A stretch of 64,000 bases of DNA from Candidatus Lutacidiplasma silvani (lineage in GTDB: Archaea; Thermoplasmatota; Thermoplasmata; Lutacidiplasmatales; UBA184), in contig JAKIVZ010000005.1 of NCBI GenBank assembly GCA_022750295.1, forward strand, positions 56,058 to 120,057, given 5' to 3'. A program made the translations under genes and the position numbers. The stretch's first letter is position 1, and each line of letters begins with the position of its first letter. A model generated the notes under the pieces. That model searched no databases. It was not told the origin of the DNA and was given only the letters and a program-made list of their open reading frames with translations. Positions 1 through 8,631 of this stretch are shown here, in pieces.

Positions 1-621
1 CTCGCGCGCTTCGCCGGATTCGGCTCGTCGAAGATGCTCTTCAGCGAGATCTGCGCCCTGCCGCGGGCCACCGTCGATGCGTCGGGGGGGTGGCGGGACC
101 TGGTCGGGGGCGAGGACGTCGACCTCTACGCCCGCGTGATCGCGAAGTTCGGCGTCGTCGCCTACCCGACCGGTGCTCCGACGAGCCAATCGGCGACCCT
201 CGACTCGTACGCGCGGCAGATGCGGTACGTCCGGGGCGGACGGTTCGCGAGGGCGCGCCGGATGTACGCCGTCCAGCGGGACCAGATGATCGCGAGCCAC
301 GCGACGATCGGCGACCTCATGGCGTTCAACCGGAAGAAGTCGCTCCGCGCCCGCCTCGCCCGGCGGGCGTTCTTCACCCTCGCGGCGGTCGGGGCCGGGT
401 TCTCGAAGATCCGCCCGGTAGAACTCGGGACCAACAATTACCTCCTCGTCCGGGAGGGACTGTTCGCGAGCTTCCTCGCCGGCGATTGGAAGTCCCTCGC
501 TCCCGGAGGGCCTTCCCCTCGGCTCCCTCTCACGGACGACGAATTCGCATTCCTGGAATCGCGCTCGCCATTCTACCAGCGCCACGCGACCGAGCTCGCG
601 CCATACCTCGGCCGGAAGTAG
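1..621 (+). CDS. Glycosyltransferase family 2-like protein, C-terminal part (5' truncated by window edge)
   Basis: The reading frame is open from the first base of the window, so the first ATG at 34 is probably internal and the true start lies upstream. The visible part contains GGWRDLVGGEDVDLYAR, which resembles the region of GT-A family 2 glycosyltransferases around the acidic ED motif that helps catalysis. It is followed by a basic stretch (RARRMYAVQRDQ), a weakly hydrophobic segment (AFFTLAAVGAGF) and a charged tail. This is consistent with transfer of a sugar to a lipid or protein at the membrane, but the DxD nucleotide-sugar site is outside the window. The next gene is convergent and begins 3 bp after the stop. 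Family call moderate; substrate unknown. Confidence 0.6.
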   Translation, partial: LARFAGFGSSKMLFSEICALPRATVDASGGWRDLVGGEDVDLYARVIAKFGVVAYPTGAPTSQSATLDSYARQMRYVRGGRFARARRMYAVQRDQMIASHATIGDLMAFNRKKSLRARLARRAFFTLAAVGAGFSKIRPVELGTNNYLLVREGLFASFLAGDWKSLAPGGPSPRLPLTDDEFAFLESRSPFYQRHATELAPYLGRK

Positions 622-624
622 GCT

Positions 625-1620
625 TCACTCGGGGCGACGGGTTCGAGAAAGTCGAGCGGCGAGTTTTCCCGGCGGAATGAGCCCGTCCGGGGTCACGAAC
701 GCCGTCACGAACCGGGCGGGGGTGACATCGAACGCCGGGTTCCGGGCGTTCGCCCGGGCCGGAGCGGTCCGGTGGCCCGCGACCTCAAGCACCTCGTCGG
801 CCGACCGTTCCTCGACCGGGATCGCCCGCCCGCTAACCTTCGAGCCGTCGAACGTCGACCACGGGGCCGCCACGTAGAACGGGACCCCGTTCTCCTTGGC
901 GACCACCGCCTTCTCGTACGTCCCGATCTTGTTCGCGAAGTCCCCGTTCCGCGCGATCCGGTCCGCCCCGACGATCACCGCGTCGACGTTCCCACTCTGC
1001 AAGAAATGGCCCGCCGCGTTGTCGGCGATCACCGCGTACGGGATCCGCTCTCGCCCGAGTTCCCAGGCGGTCAAACGGGATCCCTGGAGGAGTGGCCGAG
1101 TCTCGTCGACGTAGACGAACAGCTTCGCGCCCCGCTCCATCGCGACCCGTAGCGGCGCGAGGGCCGTGCCCCATTCCACGGTGGCGAGGGCGCCCGCATT
1201 GCAATGCGTGAGGACGTTCGTCCGCGTCCGGAACAGGTCGGCGCCGGCGAGGCCGATCTGCCGACACTCCTCGACGATCCGGTCCTTGTAGGCGGTGGCG
1301 GCACCGAGCGTGTCGTCGCCGCCGACCCACGCCGCGCGGACCGTCTCGACCCCCACGAACAGGTCGTACGCGGTCGGGCGGGTCGCGCGGAGCTGCTTCG
1401 CGGCCGTCTCGGGCCTGGACCGACCGTCGGCGGCGGCGAGCGCCATCCCGAACGCGGCCGCCACGCCGATGGCGGGCGCGCCGCGGACCTGCATCGTCCG
1501 GATCGCTTTCGCGACCTCCCCGACCGAGCGGAGGCGCCGGACGACTTCACGGCCGGGGAGGAGCCGCTGGTCGAGGAGCGCGAGCCGGCCGTCGTCCCAC
1601 CAGAGCGCGCGGACTCGCAT
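625..1620 (-). CDS. mtnA: S-methyl-5-thioribose-1-phosphate isomerase (MtnA family)
   Basis: A 331-residue protein of the aIF2B/MtnA fold, the usual length of MtnA. It shows RGAPAIGVAAAFGMALA near residue 45, HCNAGALAT near 140 (the conserved Cys of the active site), VDETRPLLQGSRLTAWEL near 170 and IVGADRIARNGDFANKIGTY near 215 with the catalytic Asp. The family converts 5-methylthioribose-1-phosphate to the ribulose form in methionine salvage; in archaea close relatives act on ribose-1,5-bisphosphate in AMP breakdown, which cannot be excluded here. It lies 6 bp downstream of the phosphofructokinase gene on the same strand, so the two are probably co-transcribed. ATG start at 1620. Confidence 0.88.
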   Translation of the reverse strand: MRVRALWWDDGRLALLDQRLLPGREVVRRLRSVGEVAKAIRTMQVRGAPAIGVAAAFGMALAAADGRSRPETAAKQLRATRPTAYDLFVGVETVRAAWVGGDDTLGAATAYKDRIVEECRQIGLAGADLFRTRTNVLTHCNAGALATVEWGTALAPLRVAMERGAKLFVYVDETRPLLQGSRLTAWELGRERIPYAVIADNAAGHFLQSGNVDAVIVGADRIARNGDFANKIGTYEKAVVAKENGVPFYVAAPWSTFDGSKVSGRAIPVEERSADEVLEVAGHRTAPARANARNPAFDVTPARFVTAFVTPDGLIPPGKLAARLSRTRRPE

Positions 1621-1626
1621 GGCCGC

Positions 1627-2649
1627 CTACGCGTCGAACGTGTGCAGCAGGTCGAGCCATTCGGCGCCGACCTTCTTGTTCTCGCGGAGCGCCTCGTCGA
1701 ACGGGACCCCGACGATGGTGCCCCCGCGCAGCACGGCCACCTCGCCGGATCGCCCCTCGAGGAGGAGGTCGACCGCCTTGGCACCCATCCGAGTGGCGAG
1801 GATCCGGTCGAAGAGGGTCGGCGCGCCGCCCCGCTGGATGTGGCCGATCACCGCGCTGCGCGTCTCGATCCCGGTTCCGGCCTCGATTCGGCGCGCCACT
1901 TCGGGGCCCGCCTCGCGCTCCCGCAGGAGCTCGTGGCCGAACTCGTCCTTCGCCCCCGCCGTGCCCTTCCGGGGGCCGAGGTCGACTCCTTCCGACACGA
2001 CGACGAGGGCGAACCCCTTGCGGACGACGGCCGCGCGAACGTGGGTGAGGAGACGCTCCTCATCGTACGGTTCCTCGGGAAGAAGCGTGAAATCGGCCCC
2101 GCCGCCCAAGCCCGTCGCGAGCGCGACCCAACCGGCGTGGCGTCCCATGACCTCGAGGACGATCGCCCGGTGGTGGCTCGCCGCGGTATCGCGGAGCCGC
2201 TCCAGGGCGTCGACGGAGACGCTCGACGCCGAGTCGAACCCGAACGTCCAATCGGTGGCGGCCACGTCGTTGTCCATCGTCTTCGGGACGCCGACGACCT
2301 TGCGGCCCCGCTTCGCGAGCTCGCGCGCGGCGCCGAGGGTATCGTCCCCCCCGATCGCGACGAGGGCATCGATCCCGCGCCGGTCGAGCGTGGCGTCGAC
2401 CTTCTCGGCGTCGCCGGGTTTCGCGAATGGGTTCGTCCGCGAGCTGCCGAGCATCGTCCCTCCGCGGAGGACCGCGTCGGCGACGTCGGCCGGGGCGAGG
2501 GGCCGGGCGAGGTCGTCCCGGACCCCCCGCCAGCCGTCGAGGAACCCGACGACCCCGTGGCCATTCTGGGCCGCCCGGTAGACGACGGCACGGACCGCCG
2601 CGTTGAGGCCGGGGCAGTCGCCGCCCCCCGTGAGGACTCCGATTTTCAC
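1627..2649 (-). CDS. pfp: 6-phosphofructokinase, pyrophosphate-dependent type
   Basis: A 340-residue PfkA-fold enzyme that phosphorylates fructose-6-phosphate in glycolysis. The N-terminal MKIGVLTGGGDCPGLNAAVR is the phosphoryl-donor loop, VPKTMDND holds the catalytic Asp and MGRHAGWVAL binds substrate. Donor specificity can be read from two sites: ATP enzymes have GGDGS and PGTIDND, while this one has GGDDT and PKTMDND. The second Asp and the Lys mark PPi-using enzymes, so the reaction is probably reversible and saves ATP. Its ATG overlaps the stop of the upstream peptidase gene by 4 bp (ATGA), indicating translational coupling. Family certain, PPi use strongly implied by motif. Confidence 0.9.
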   Translation of the reverse strand: MKIGVLTGGGDCPGLNAAVRAVVYRAAQNGHGVVGFLDGWRGVRDDLARPLAPADVADAVLRGGTMLGSSRTNPFAKPGDAEKVDATLDRRGIDALVAIGGDDTLGAARELAKRGRKVVGVPKTMDNDVAATDWTFGFDSASSVSVDALERLRDTAASHHRAIVLEVMGRHAGWVALATGLGGGADFTLLPEEPYDEERLLTHVRAAVVRKGFALVVVSEGVDLGPRKGTAGAKDEFGHELLREREAGPEVARRIEAGTGIETRSAVIGHIQRGGAPTLFDRILATRMGAKAVDLLLEGRSGEVAVLRGGTIVGVPFDEALRENKKVGAEWLDLLHTFDA

Positions 2650-3755
2650 GCCGCCACCTCGAGGTACTCGCGCGGTGCCTTCGTCAGGAACCGGTAGCCC
2701 TCGTCGGTGACCACGATGTCGTCCTCGATCCGGACGCCGCCCTTCCCGGGAAGGTAGATGCCGGGCTCGATGGTGATTGTCATCCCGGTCTGGAGCGGCT
2801 CCTCCACGAGGTGGTTCATCCCGAACCCGTCATGGACGGCGAGGCCGATCGAGTGCCCGAGCCCATGGGTGAACCGACCCTTGAACGGGGACGCATCGAT
2901 CACCCGCGCGGCCGCGAGGTGGACGTCCTTCGCGATCGCGCCATCGTGGACCGCCGCGAGGGCCGCCTCCTGAGCGGCGAACACCGTGTCGTGGACCTGC
3001 TTCATCTGCTCGTCGCGCGGGCCAAAGTGGTACGACCGGGTGATGTCGGACGCGTACCGCTGGTAGAGCGCCCCGAAGTCGCAGACGATCGACATCCCGG
3101 GCTCGAGCTTTCGACCGCCCGGGGCGAAGTGGGGCTCCGCGCCGTCGGGGCCGAAGCCGGCGATCGTCGCGAAGCTTCGGCCCGATGCGCCTTCCCGCCC
3201 CATCGCGTATTCGATCTCGGCCGCGAGTTCGAGCTCGGTGATCCCCGTGTGCAGCATGGCCGGGATCTTCGTGGCGACGACCGACCCGATCCCCGCCGCG
3301 CGCTCGAGCCGCTCGATCTCGTTCGCATCCTTGATCATCCGGGCCTTCCGGATCGCCGGGGAGGCGTCGACCCACTTCGCCGACGGGAACGCCTTTTCGA
3401 CCTGGAGGAACGCCTCGTGCGTGAGCTCCCGGTAGTTGAGTCCGACCGTGGCCGGGTTGGGGAGGATCTTGCGGGCGATCTTCTCGCGCTCGGAGTTGTC
3501 CTTCATCTCGTGGACGGTGACCGAACTGTCGTGCTTCGCGGCCTGGCGGGCGCTCTCCGCCTCGAGGATCGAGGAGACGACGTCGAGTCGGCCGTCGGGG
3601 TGGGCGACCGCAATCGACCCCTCGAAGAGGCCGGACGGGACGTCGAACAGGTAGAAGAAACTCTGATCGAGATGGGGGTCGACCGAGTTCGCGAGGACGA
3701 CGGCATCGGGGCGGGGATCGAGCAGCGAGAACAGTTTCCGAACGCGGTCCTTCAT
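2646..3755 (-). CDS. M24 family metallopeptidase (Xaa-Pro dipeptidase-like)
   Basis: A 369-residue protein with an N-terminal creatinase-like domain (about 1-125) and a C-terminal pita-bread peptidase domain. The five dinuclear metal ligands are visible in order: D in CDFGALY, D in ASDITRSY, H in GLGHSIGL, E in ITIEPGIYL and E in RIEDDIVV. Family members remove residues N-terminal to proline or cleave Xaa-Pro dipeptides in the cytosol. It is the first gene of a tight run ending in phosphofructokinase and mtnA (4 bp overlap, then a 6 bp gap). No signal peptide is seen. The exact peptide preference cannot be told from sequence. Confidence 0.88.
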   Translation of the reverse strand: MKDRVRKLFSLLDPRPDAVVLANSVDPHLDQSFFYLFDVPSGLFEGSIAVAHPDGRLDVVSSILEAESARQAAKHDSSVTVHEMKDNSEREKIARKILPNPATVGLNYRELTHEAFLQVEKAFPSAKWVDASPAIRKARMIKDANEIERLERAAGIGSVVATKIPAMLHTGITELELAAEIEYAMGREGASGRSFATIAGFGPDGAEPHFAPGGRKLEPGMSIVCDFGALYQRYASDITRSYHFGPRDEQMKQVHDTVFAAQEAALAAVHDGAIAKDVHLAAARVIDASPFKGRFTHGLGHSIGLAVHDGFGMNHLVEEPLQTGMTITIEPGIYLPGKGGVRIEDDIVVTDEGYRFLTKAPREYLEVAA

Positions 3756-3780
3756 CGGGCCGTCCGAGGGCCGGCCGGGT

Positions 3781-5247
3781 TCAAGACGGTTGTGCCGAGG
3801 CCGCGCGCACGTCCTTCCGCGACAGGTGGAGCTGGCGGGCGGCGAGGACCTCGTCGACCCGTCGGACCGAGGTCGCCTGGGGCGCCGCGTGGAGGTGCTC
3901 CGGCGTGTCGTGGACCGCGCGCTCGAACGCGGCGGCGAACCCGTCGAGCTCCCGGCGGCTCTCGGTTTCTGGGAACTCGATCATCAGCGCCTCGTCGACG
4001 AGCGACGGGAAGTACACCGTGGGGGCGTGGTACCCTTCGTCGAGAAGTCGCTTCGCGAGATCCAGCGTTCGGACTCCGTGGGCCTTGAGGGGAGTGCCCG
4101 AGAGCAGGAACTCGTGCTTCACAAGCGTGCGGAACGGACGCGGAAGGAACTTCCCTAACTTGGCGCCGAGGTAGTTCGCGTTCAGGACCGATCGTCGGCT
4201 GATGTGCCGGAGCCCTTCTTCCCCATGCGCGAGGAGGAACGCGTAGGCCCGCAGGTCGAGTCCGAAGTTTCCATACCCGGTCTTGATCTTCCCAATCGAT
4301 TTCGGCCGGTCGTAGTCGAGCCGGTACGCCCGGCCGCGCTTCACGACCCGAGGGACCGGAAGGTACGGCCCGAGGGTCTCCGTCGCCGCGAGGACCCCGG
4401 CGCCGGGGCCACCGCCGCCGTGGGGCGTGGCGAACGTCTTGTGGAGGTTCAAGTGGGCGACGTCGAACCCCATCCGACCGGGATTGGTCACGCCGAGGAT
4501 CGCGTTCAGGTTCGCCCCGTCGTAGTAGAGCATCCCGCCGGCGCCGTGGACCGTTTCCGCGATCGCCCCGATCTCCGACTCGAACAGCCCGGCGGTGTTG
4601 GGATTCGTGAGCATGAAGGCGGCCGTGCGCTCGTTCACGGCCGCCTTGAGTGCCGCGACGTCGACGCATCCGTCGACGCTGGCGATCTCCCGGGTCGTGA
4701 AGCCGGCCATGTGCGCGGACGCCGGGTTCGTCCCGTGCGCCGTGTCCGGGAGCAGGACCTCGGTCCGCTGGGCGAGTTCGCCCCGCTCCTGGAAGTAGGC
4801 GCGGACCATGAGGAGCGCCGCGTACTCCCCGTGCGCCCCCGCCGCCGGTTGGAGCGAGACTTCCGGGAGTCCGGTGACCTTCGCGAGGGTGCTCTCGAGG
4901 CGCCACAGGATCTCGAGCGCCCCCTGGACGGTCTCTACCGGCTGGTACGGATGGAGCGCGGCCGCCCCGTCCCGCCGGGCGAGCTGCTCGGAGACCTTCG
5001 GATTGTACTTCATCGTGCACGACCCAAGCGGGTAGGCGACGGTGTCGATCCCGAAGTTCATCTGCGAGAGCCGGGTGTAATGGCGGACGACCTCGAGCTC
5101 GCTCAGTTCCGGCCAGTCGACCGCCTTCCGACGCCGGAACCGCTCGGGGATCCCGGGGACCAATGCCGGGGGAGGCGTCGGCGTCGCGGTCGGCGCGGCC
5201 AACTCCCAGACGGGGGGCTCGTCGTACCGGGCCTGGCGGAACGTCAT
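3781..5247 (-). CDS. gcvPB: Glycine dehydrogenase (decarboxylating) subunit 2
   Basis: A 488-residue P-protein beta subunit of the glycine cleavage system. It begins MTFRQARYDEP and carries the family block MNFGIDTVAYPLGSCTMKYNP (about 85-105). It also has the PLP-binding lysine in LNLHKTFATPHGGGGPGAG, where HK is the Schiff-base site. With subunit 1 it decarboxylates glycine and passes the aminomethyl group to the H protein. The start at 5247 was chosen because it overlaps the stop of gcvPA by 4 bp and matches the family N-terminus; the frame stays open much further upstream only as a shadow of gcvPA. The H and T proteins are not in this window. Confidence 0.93.
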   Translation of the reverse strand: MTFRQARYDEPPVWELAAPTATPTPPPALVPGIPERFRRRKAVDWPELSELEVVRHYTRLSQMNFGIDTVAYPLGSCTMKYNPKVSEQLARRDGAAALHPYQPVETVQGALEILWRLESTLAKVTGLPEVSLQPAAGAHGEYAALLMVRAYFQERGELAQRTEVLLPDTAHGTNPASAHMAGFTTREIASVDGCVDVAALKAAVNERTAAFMLTNPNTAGLFESEIGAIAETVHGAGGMLYYDGANLNAILGVTNPGRMGFDVAHLNLHKTFATPHGGGGPGAGVLAATETLGPYLPVPRVVKRGRAYRLDYDRPKSIGKIKTGYGNFGLDLRAYAFLLAHGEEGLRHISRRSVLNANYLGAKLGKFLPRPFRTLVKHEFLLSGTPLKAHGVRTLDLAKRLLDEGYHAPTVYFPSLVDEALMIEFPETESRRELDGFAAAFERAVHDTPEHLHAAPQATSVRRVDEVLAARQLHLSRKDVRAASAQPS

Positions 5248-6725
5248 GGCGACCCCGGAACGTGGGCGAGCGCGGCGCGGGCCGCCTTCGCGTATTTCGC
5301 GATTTCCTTGTCGGAGACGAACTCCGTCGTCGCGGTGAGGAAGACCTCCCCGAGCGGGTTCGACGCGTTCGGGCGGGGGTCGGCGAGCGGGTGGCCGCCG
5401 AGGACCTTCTTCCGGCGAAGACGGTCGAGGAATCCGGTCGCGGTTCCCCGGGCGACCTCCACCGTGAACTCGTGGAGGTACGGGGCATCGAAGCGGGGCG
5501 CCCGGAGGCCATCGATCCCGGCGAGGGCGCTCGCCAGCGTCCTCGCCTTCTCGGAGAGCGAACGCTCGAGGTCGGCGAGGCCGCGTGGTCCGACCGTCGT
5601 CGCGTACACCACGAAGGCGAGGGCCAGGAGCGACTGGTTCGTGCAGATGTTCGAGGTCGCCCGCGAGCGTCGGATGTGCTGCTCGCGGGTCTGCAGCGTG
5701 AGGGTGTACGCGGGCCGCCCGTCCGCGTCGTTCGTGGCCCCGACGATCCGGCCCGGGGAGAATCGCAAGTGCTCGCGACGGCAGGCGAACAGTCCGAGGA
5801 GGGGGCCGCCGAACGAAGGGGTGGCGCCAAACCCTTGCCCTTCGCCCACGACGATGTCGGCGCCCCATTGGCCCGGCGGTTCGAGGACGGCGAGCGCGAG
5901 CGGGTCGGCGACCACCGTCAACGGCACATCGCCGATCGTCGCCTTGAGGTCGAGGAGCCCTTCGTCGACGTGCCCGAACCCATTCGGGACGTCGGCGAGG
6001 ACGCCGAACACTCCGCCCCCGGCCACCTGGGTCCGAATCCAGTCGAGGTCCAGCCGTCCGGTCCGGGGGTCGAACGGGATCTCCTCGATCCGGATTCCGG
6101 TCCCCGCGGCGTAGTTCGCGAGGACGCTCTTCTCCTCCCACGGAAGGCTCGCGGGGACCAGGAACCGGTTCCCCTCGTGGATCCGCCGGGACAGGAGCAA
6201 CGCCTCCCCGGCGGCGGTCGCGCCATCGTAGAGGGAGGCGTTCGCCGCGTCGAGCCCGGTGAGCTCGACCCAGAGGCTCTGAAATTCGAAGAGCGCCTGG
6301 AGCATGCCCTGGCTCGCTTCGGGCTGGTAGGGTGTGTAGGACGTGTAGAACTCGCTCCGCAGGAGGATCGCGTCGACGGCCGCCGGGACGAACCGAGGCG
6401 CGATCCGGCCGCCGAGGAAGGTGGCGAACCCGGTGTACGGCCGGTTTCGGGCGAGGATCGTGTCGACGACGCGAACGATCTCGGGCTCCTCGTGGGAGGG
6501 TCCGAGCCCCATGCGGCCGAGCCGGACCTTGCGGGGAATGTCGGCGAACAGCTCCTCGGCGTTGGTGAGGCCGATCTCCTTCAGGAGGCTCGCCTCGGTC
6601 TCGGCGTCGTCCGGGATCCACCGGGGCACGTGAGGAACCTCGGAGGGCGCCGAGGCGAGGTCGTCCACAAAAGGACTTGCCCCTCCGACTCCGGGCGAAT
6701 CGGCGAGCGCGCGCGGAACAGTCAT
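5244..6725 (-). CDS. gcvPA: Glycine dehydrogenase (decarboxylating) subunit 1
   Basis: The alpha subunit of the two-subunit P protein found in archaea and many bacteria. Recognisable blocks are RWIPDDAETEASLLKEIG near the N-terminus, FLGGRIAPRFVPAAVDAIL, EFYTSYTPYQPEASQGMLQ, and LYDGATAAGEALLLS. It lacks the PLP lysine, as expected, because that sits in GcvPB. The start at 6725 (ATG, protein MTVPRAL...) gives 493 residues; an in-frame codon at 6815 would add 30 residues but would run through the promoter area of the divergent NOG1-like gene. About 40 N-terminal residues precede the conserved region, longer than usual. The downstream gcvPB overlaps by 4 bp. Confidence 0.92.
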   Translation of the reverse strand: MTVPRALADSPGVGGASPFVDDLASAPSEVPHVPRWIPDDAETEASLLKEIGLTNAEELFADIPRKVRLGRMGLGPSHEEPEIVRVVDTILARNRPYTGFATFLGGRIAPRFVPAAVDAILLRSEFYTSYTPYQPEASQGMLQALFEFQSLWVELTGLDAANASLYDGATAAGEALLLSRRIHEGNRFLVPASLPWEEKSVLANYAAGTGIRIEEIPFDPRTGRLDLDWIRTQVAGGGVFGVLADVPNGFGHVDEGLLDLKATIGDVPLTVVADPLALAVLEPPGQWGADIVVGEGQGFGATPSFGGPLLGLFACRREHLRFSPGRIVGATNDADGRPAYTLTLQTREQHIRRSRATSNICTNQSLLALAFVVYATTVGPRGLADLERSLSEKARTLASALAGIDGLRAPRFDAPYLHEFTVEVARGTATGFLDRLRRKKVLGGHPLADPRPNASNPLGEVFLTATTEFVSDKEIAKYAKAARAALAHVPGSP

Positions 6726-6828
6726 TACCGACAGGCCGCCATCGCCGGCGAGCGGGACCGTGACGGCAATGCTAGGTCCACGGAAGGGCCGGGAAGACCG
6801 GGGCGCCGCCGGCAATGCCCGACCCGGG

Positions 6829-7806
6829 ATGGCCCCGTCCGCGGCGATCCTCGACGCGGCGTTTCACAAGGCGTACAAGGCGACGCCGCACGGCGCGACC
6901 GCGCTCGACCGGTCCCGCCGCCGGGCCCTCCTCAAGATCGTGCGGACGGGCGCCGTGGTGGTCCGTCACCTGCGGGCCGCCGACAAGCGGTTCCGGACCC
7001 CCGAGCTCACCGATTTCGAGAAGACGCTGATTGCCGACCGGTTCGGTCGGGGGACCCTCGAGCGCTCCCGCCGGCGGCTCGAGCGGGCGATCGAGCGGAT
7101 CCGGGGACTCCTCGCCGAGGAGCAGCGCGCCCTCCGGAAAGCGTCGAGCCGGGAGGCGTTCGGCGAGCTCGTCCGGCGGTTCTACGGCCGGGTCGCGAGC
7201 TTCACCCGCGAGGTCGACCCCGACCTCGTGATCCTCGCCGAGATCACGAAGTTCCTGAAGGTCCGCCCCCAGCTCGACCCGCTGACCCCCACGGTCGTGA
7301 TCGCGGGGTTCCCGAACGTCGGGAAGTCGTCGCTCGTCGAGAAGCTCTCGAGCGCCCGGCCGAAGGTCGCCGAGTACCCGTTCACGACCTTGTCTCTCGA
7401 AGTCGGCCACGCCGACCTCGGGTTCGACCGCCTCCAGATCCTCGACACGCCGGGGGTCCTCGACCGGAGCGGCCAGAGCAGCCGGGCCGAGCGGGAGGCG
7501 GAGGTCGCGGTCGAGCACGCCGCCACCCTGGTCGTATTCTTGATCGACCCGACCGAGAGCTGCGGCTACCCGCTACCCGACCAACTCCGACTGCTCGCGC
7601 GCTGGCGGGAGGAGCTTCCGAACGTGCCGATCCTGGTCGTCGCGACGAAGGCCGACCTGGGGCCTTCCCCGGGCGACTGGCTCCGGATCTCGGCGAAGAC
7701 CGGCGAGGGCGTCGACGCCCTCCGCGACTGGATCGGACGGGAGCTCCGGATGCGCCGGGCCCAGGAGACTCCGGCCGACGCGATCCCCGGGGTCCAGGAC
7801 ATCTGA
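6829..7806 (+). CDS. NOG1-like GTPase (OBG-HflX superfamily)
   Basis: A 325-residue archaeal homologue of Nog1, a GTPase that acts in large ribosomal subunit assembly. The helical N-terminal domain (1-160, rich in Arg and Glu) matches the NOG1 N region. The G domain follows: G1 GFPNVGKSSL near 165, the switch region YPFTTLSLEVGH, G3 DTPG near 210, G4 TKAD near 285 and G5 ISAKTGEG. The start at 6829 (MAPSAAIL) is preferred over the in-frame ATG at 6760 because conserved sequence begins there and 6760 would nearly touch the divergent gcvPA start. A Rieske gene follows 47 bp later. Confidence 0.85.
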   Translation: MAPSAAILDAAFHKAYKATPHGATALDRSRRRALLKIVRTGAVVVRHLRAADKRFRTPELTDFEKTLIADRFGRGTLERSRRRLERAIERIRGLLAEEQRALRKASSREAFGELVRRFYGRVASFTREVDPDLVILAEITKFLKVRPQLDPLTPTVVIAGFPNVGKSSLVEKLSSARPKVAEYPFTTLSLEVGHADLGFDRLQILDTPGVLDRSGQSSRAEREAEVAVEHAATLVVFLIDPTESCGYPLPDQLRLLARWREELPNVPILVVATKADLGPSPGDWLRISAKTGEGVDALRDWIGRELRMRRAQETPADAIPGVQDI

Positions 7807-7853
7807 GCGACGCGGCGGCCGACGCTAAGTAGGCTCCCGCGCTCGGAGTGCAG

Positions 7854-8189
7854 ATGAACTGGCACTCGACCGGGATCGCCCTCGCGACCCTCGCCCCGGG
7901 GGGCAAGCGGGAGGTCCTGATCGCCGGCGCGACGGTCCTCGTCGTGCACGTCGGTCCGTCGGTCTATGCGATCGAGGGGATCTGTTCCCACCAGGGGGGT
8001 CTCCTCGCGGATGGGACCCTCGAGAACGAGCAGGTCACCTGCCCCCAGCACGGGGCCGTCTTCGACGCGACGACGGGCAAGGTCGTCGCCGACCCGGACG
8101 GGGTCGCGCCGCCGCGGGGGGCCGCCACCGACCTTCCCCGGTACGCCACGAAGGTCGAGAGCGGAATGATCTGGGTCGAGCTTCCGTAG
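7854..8189 (+). CDS. Rieske [2Fe-2S] ferredoxin-like protein
   Basis: A small soluble protein of about 111 residues that is just a Rieske domain. The cluster ligands are Cys-Ser-His in GICSHQGG and Cys-Pro-Gln-His in TCPQHGAVF, spaced as in NirD and dioxygenase-type ferredoxins. It should carry single electrons in the cytosol; no partner oxygenase or reductase is adjacent, although an FNR-like protein is encoded near 59 kb. A TATA-like CTAAGTAG at 7825-7832 sits 22-29 nt before the ATG at 7854, supporting a leaderless start there rather than at the in-frame GTG at 7848. The DUF488 gene follows after 7 bp and may be co-transcribed. Confidence 0.85.
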   Translation: MNWHSTGIALATLAPGGKREVLIAGATVLVVHVGPSVYAIEGICSHQGGLLADGTLENEQVTCPQHGAVFDATTGKVVADPDGVAPPRGAATDLPRYATKVESGMIWVELP

Positions 8190-8196
8190 GACGAAG

Positions 8197-8631
8197 ATGG
8201 CCGACGACCCCGACCCCCCGATCCGCACGAAGCGGCTCACCGACCCCCCCGAGCCGTCCGACGGCCGTCGCCACCTGCTCGAGCGCAAGTGGCCGGACGG
8301 GGTCTCGAAGGAAGCGGCCAAAGTCGACGCGATCCACGAGCGGCTCGCCCCGTCCGATTCGCTCCGGGAGTTCCTCGGCCGCGAGTCGGAGAAGTTCGAC
8401 GAGTTCAGCCTCAAGTTCCGGATGGAGCTCATCGGGGCGGACGAAGAGCTCGACAAGCTGATCGACGAGGCCGAGCACGGCCCCATCACCCTCCTCCACG
8501 AGGCCGAGGACAGCGCGAAATCCCACGCCGCGGTCGTTGCGGCGGTGCTGCGCGAGCGGCTCGACGCTAGACGACGATCCGCTCGCCGTTCTGGGGCATC
8601 AGAACCTGGACCGTCCCCTCGATCGCCTTAG
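8197..8631 (+). CDS. DUF488 family protein
   Basis: A 144-residue protein matching the DUF488 (YeaO-like) pattern: TKRLTDPPEPSDGRRHLLERKWPDGVSK at the N-terminus, LAPSDSLREFLG near 50, EKFDEFSLKFRMEL near 65, and GPITLLHEAED...SHAAVV near 95. In the usual family the opening reads RVYDPPEPDDGYR and the Arg/Trp region is conserved, as here. The biochemical function is unknown. The basic C-terminal tail (RRRSARRSG...) runs past the usual family end and overlaps the 3' end of the convergent beta-CASP gene by 65 bp. Real gene likely; tail length relies on the stop at 8631. Confidence 0.8.
   Translation: MADDPDPPIRTKRLTDPPEPSDGRRHLLERKWPDGVSKEAAKVDAIHERLAPSDSLREFLGRESEKFDEFSLKFRMELIGADEELDKLIDEAEHGPITLLHEAEDSAKSHAAVVAAVLRERLDARRRSARRSGASEPGPSPRSP

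Noticed and set aside
3781..6621. A 946-residue minus-strand frame that could be read as a fused glycine decarboxylase
   Set aside because: The first 458 residues are out of frame with the clear gcvPA sequence; the two subunits are separate overlapping genes.
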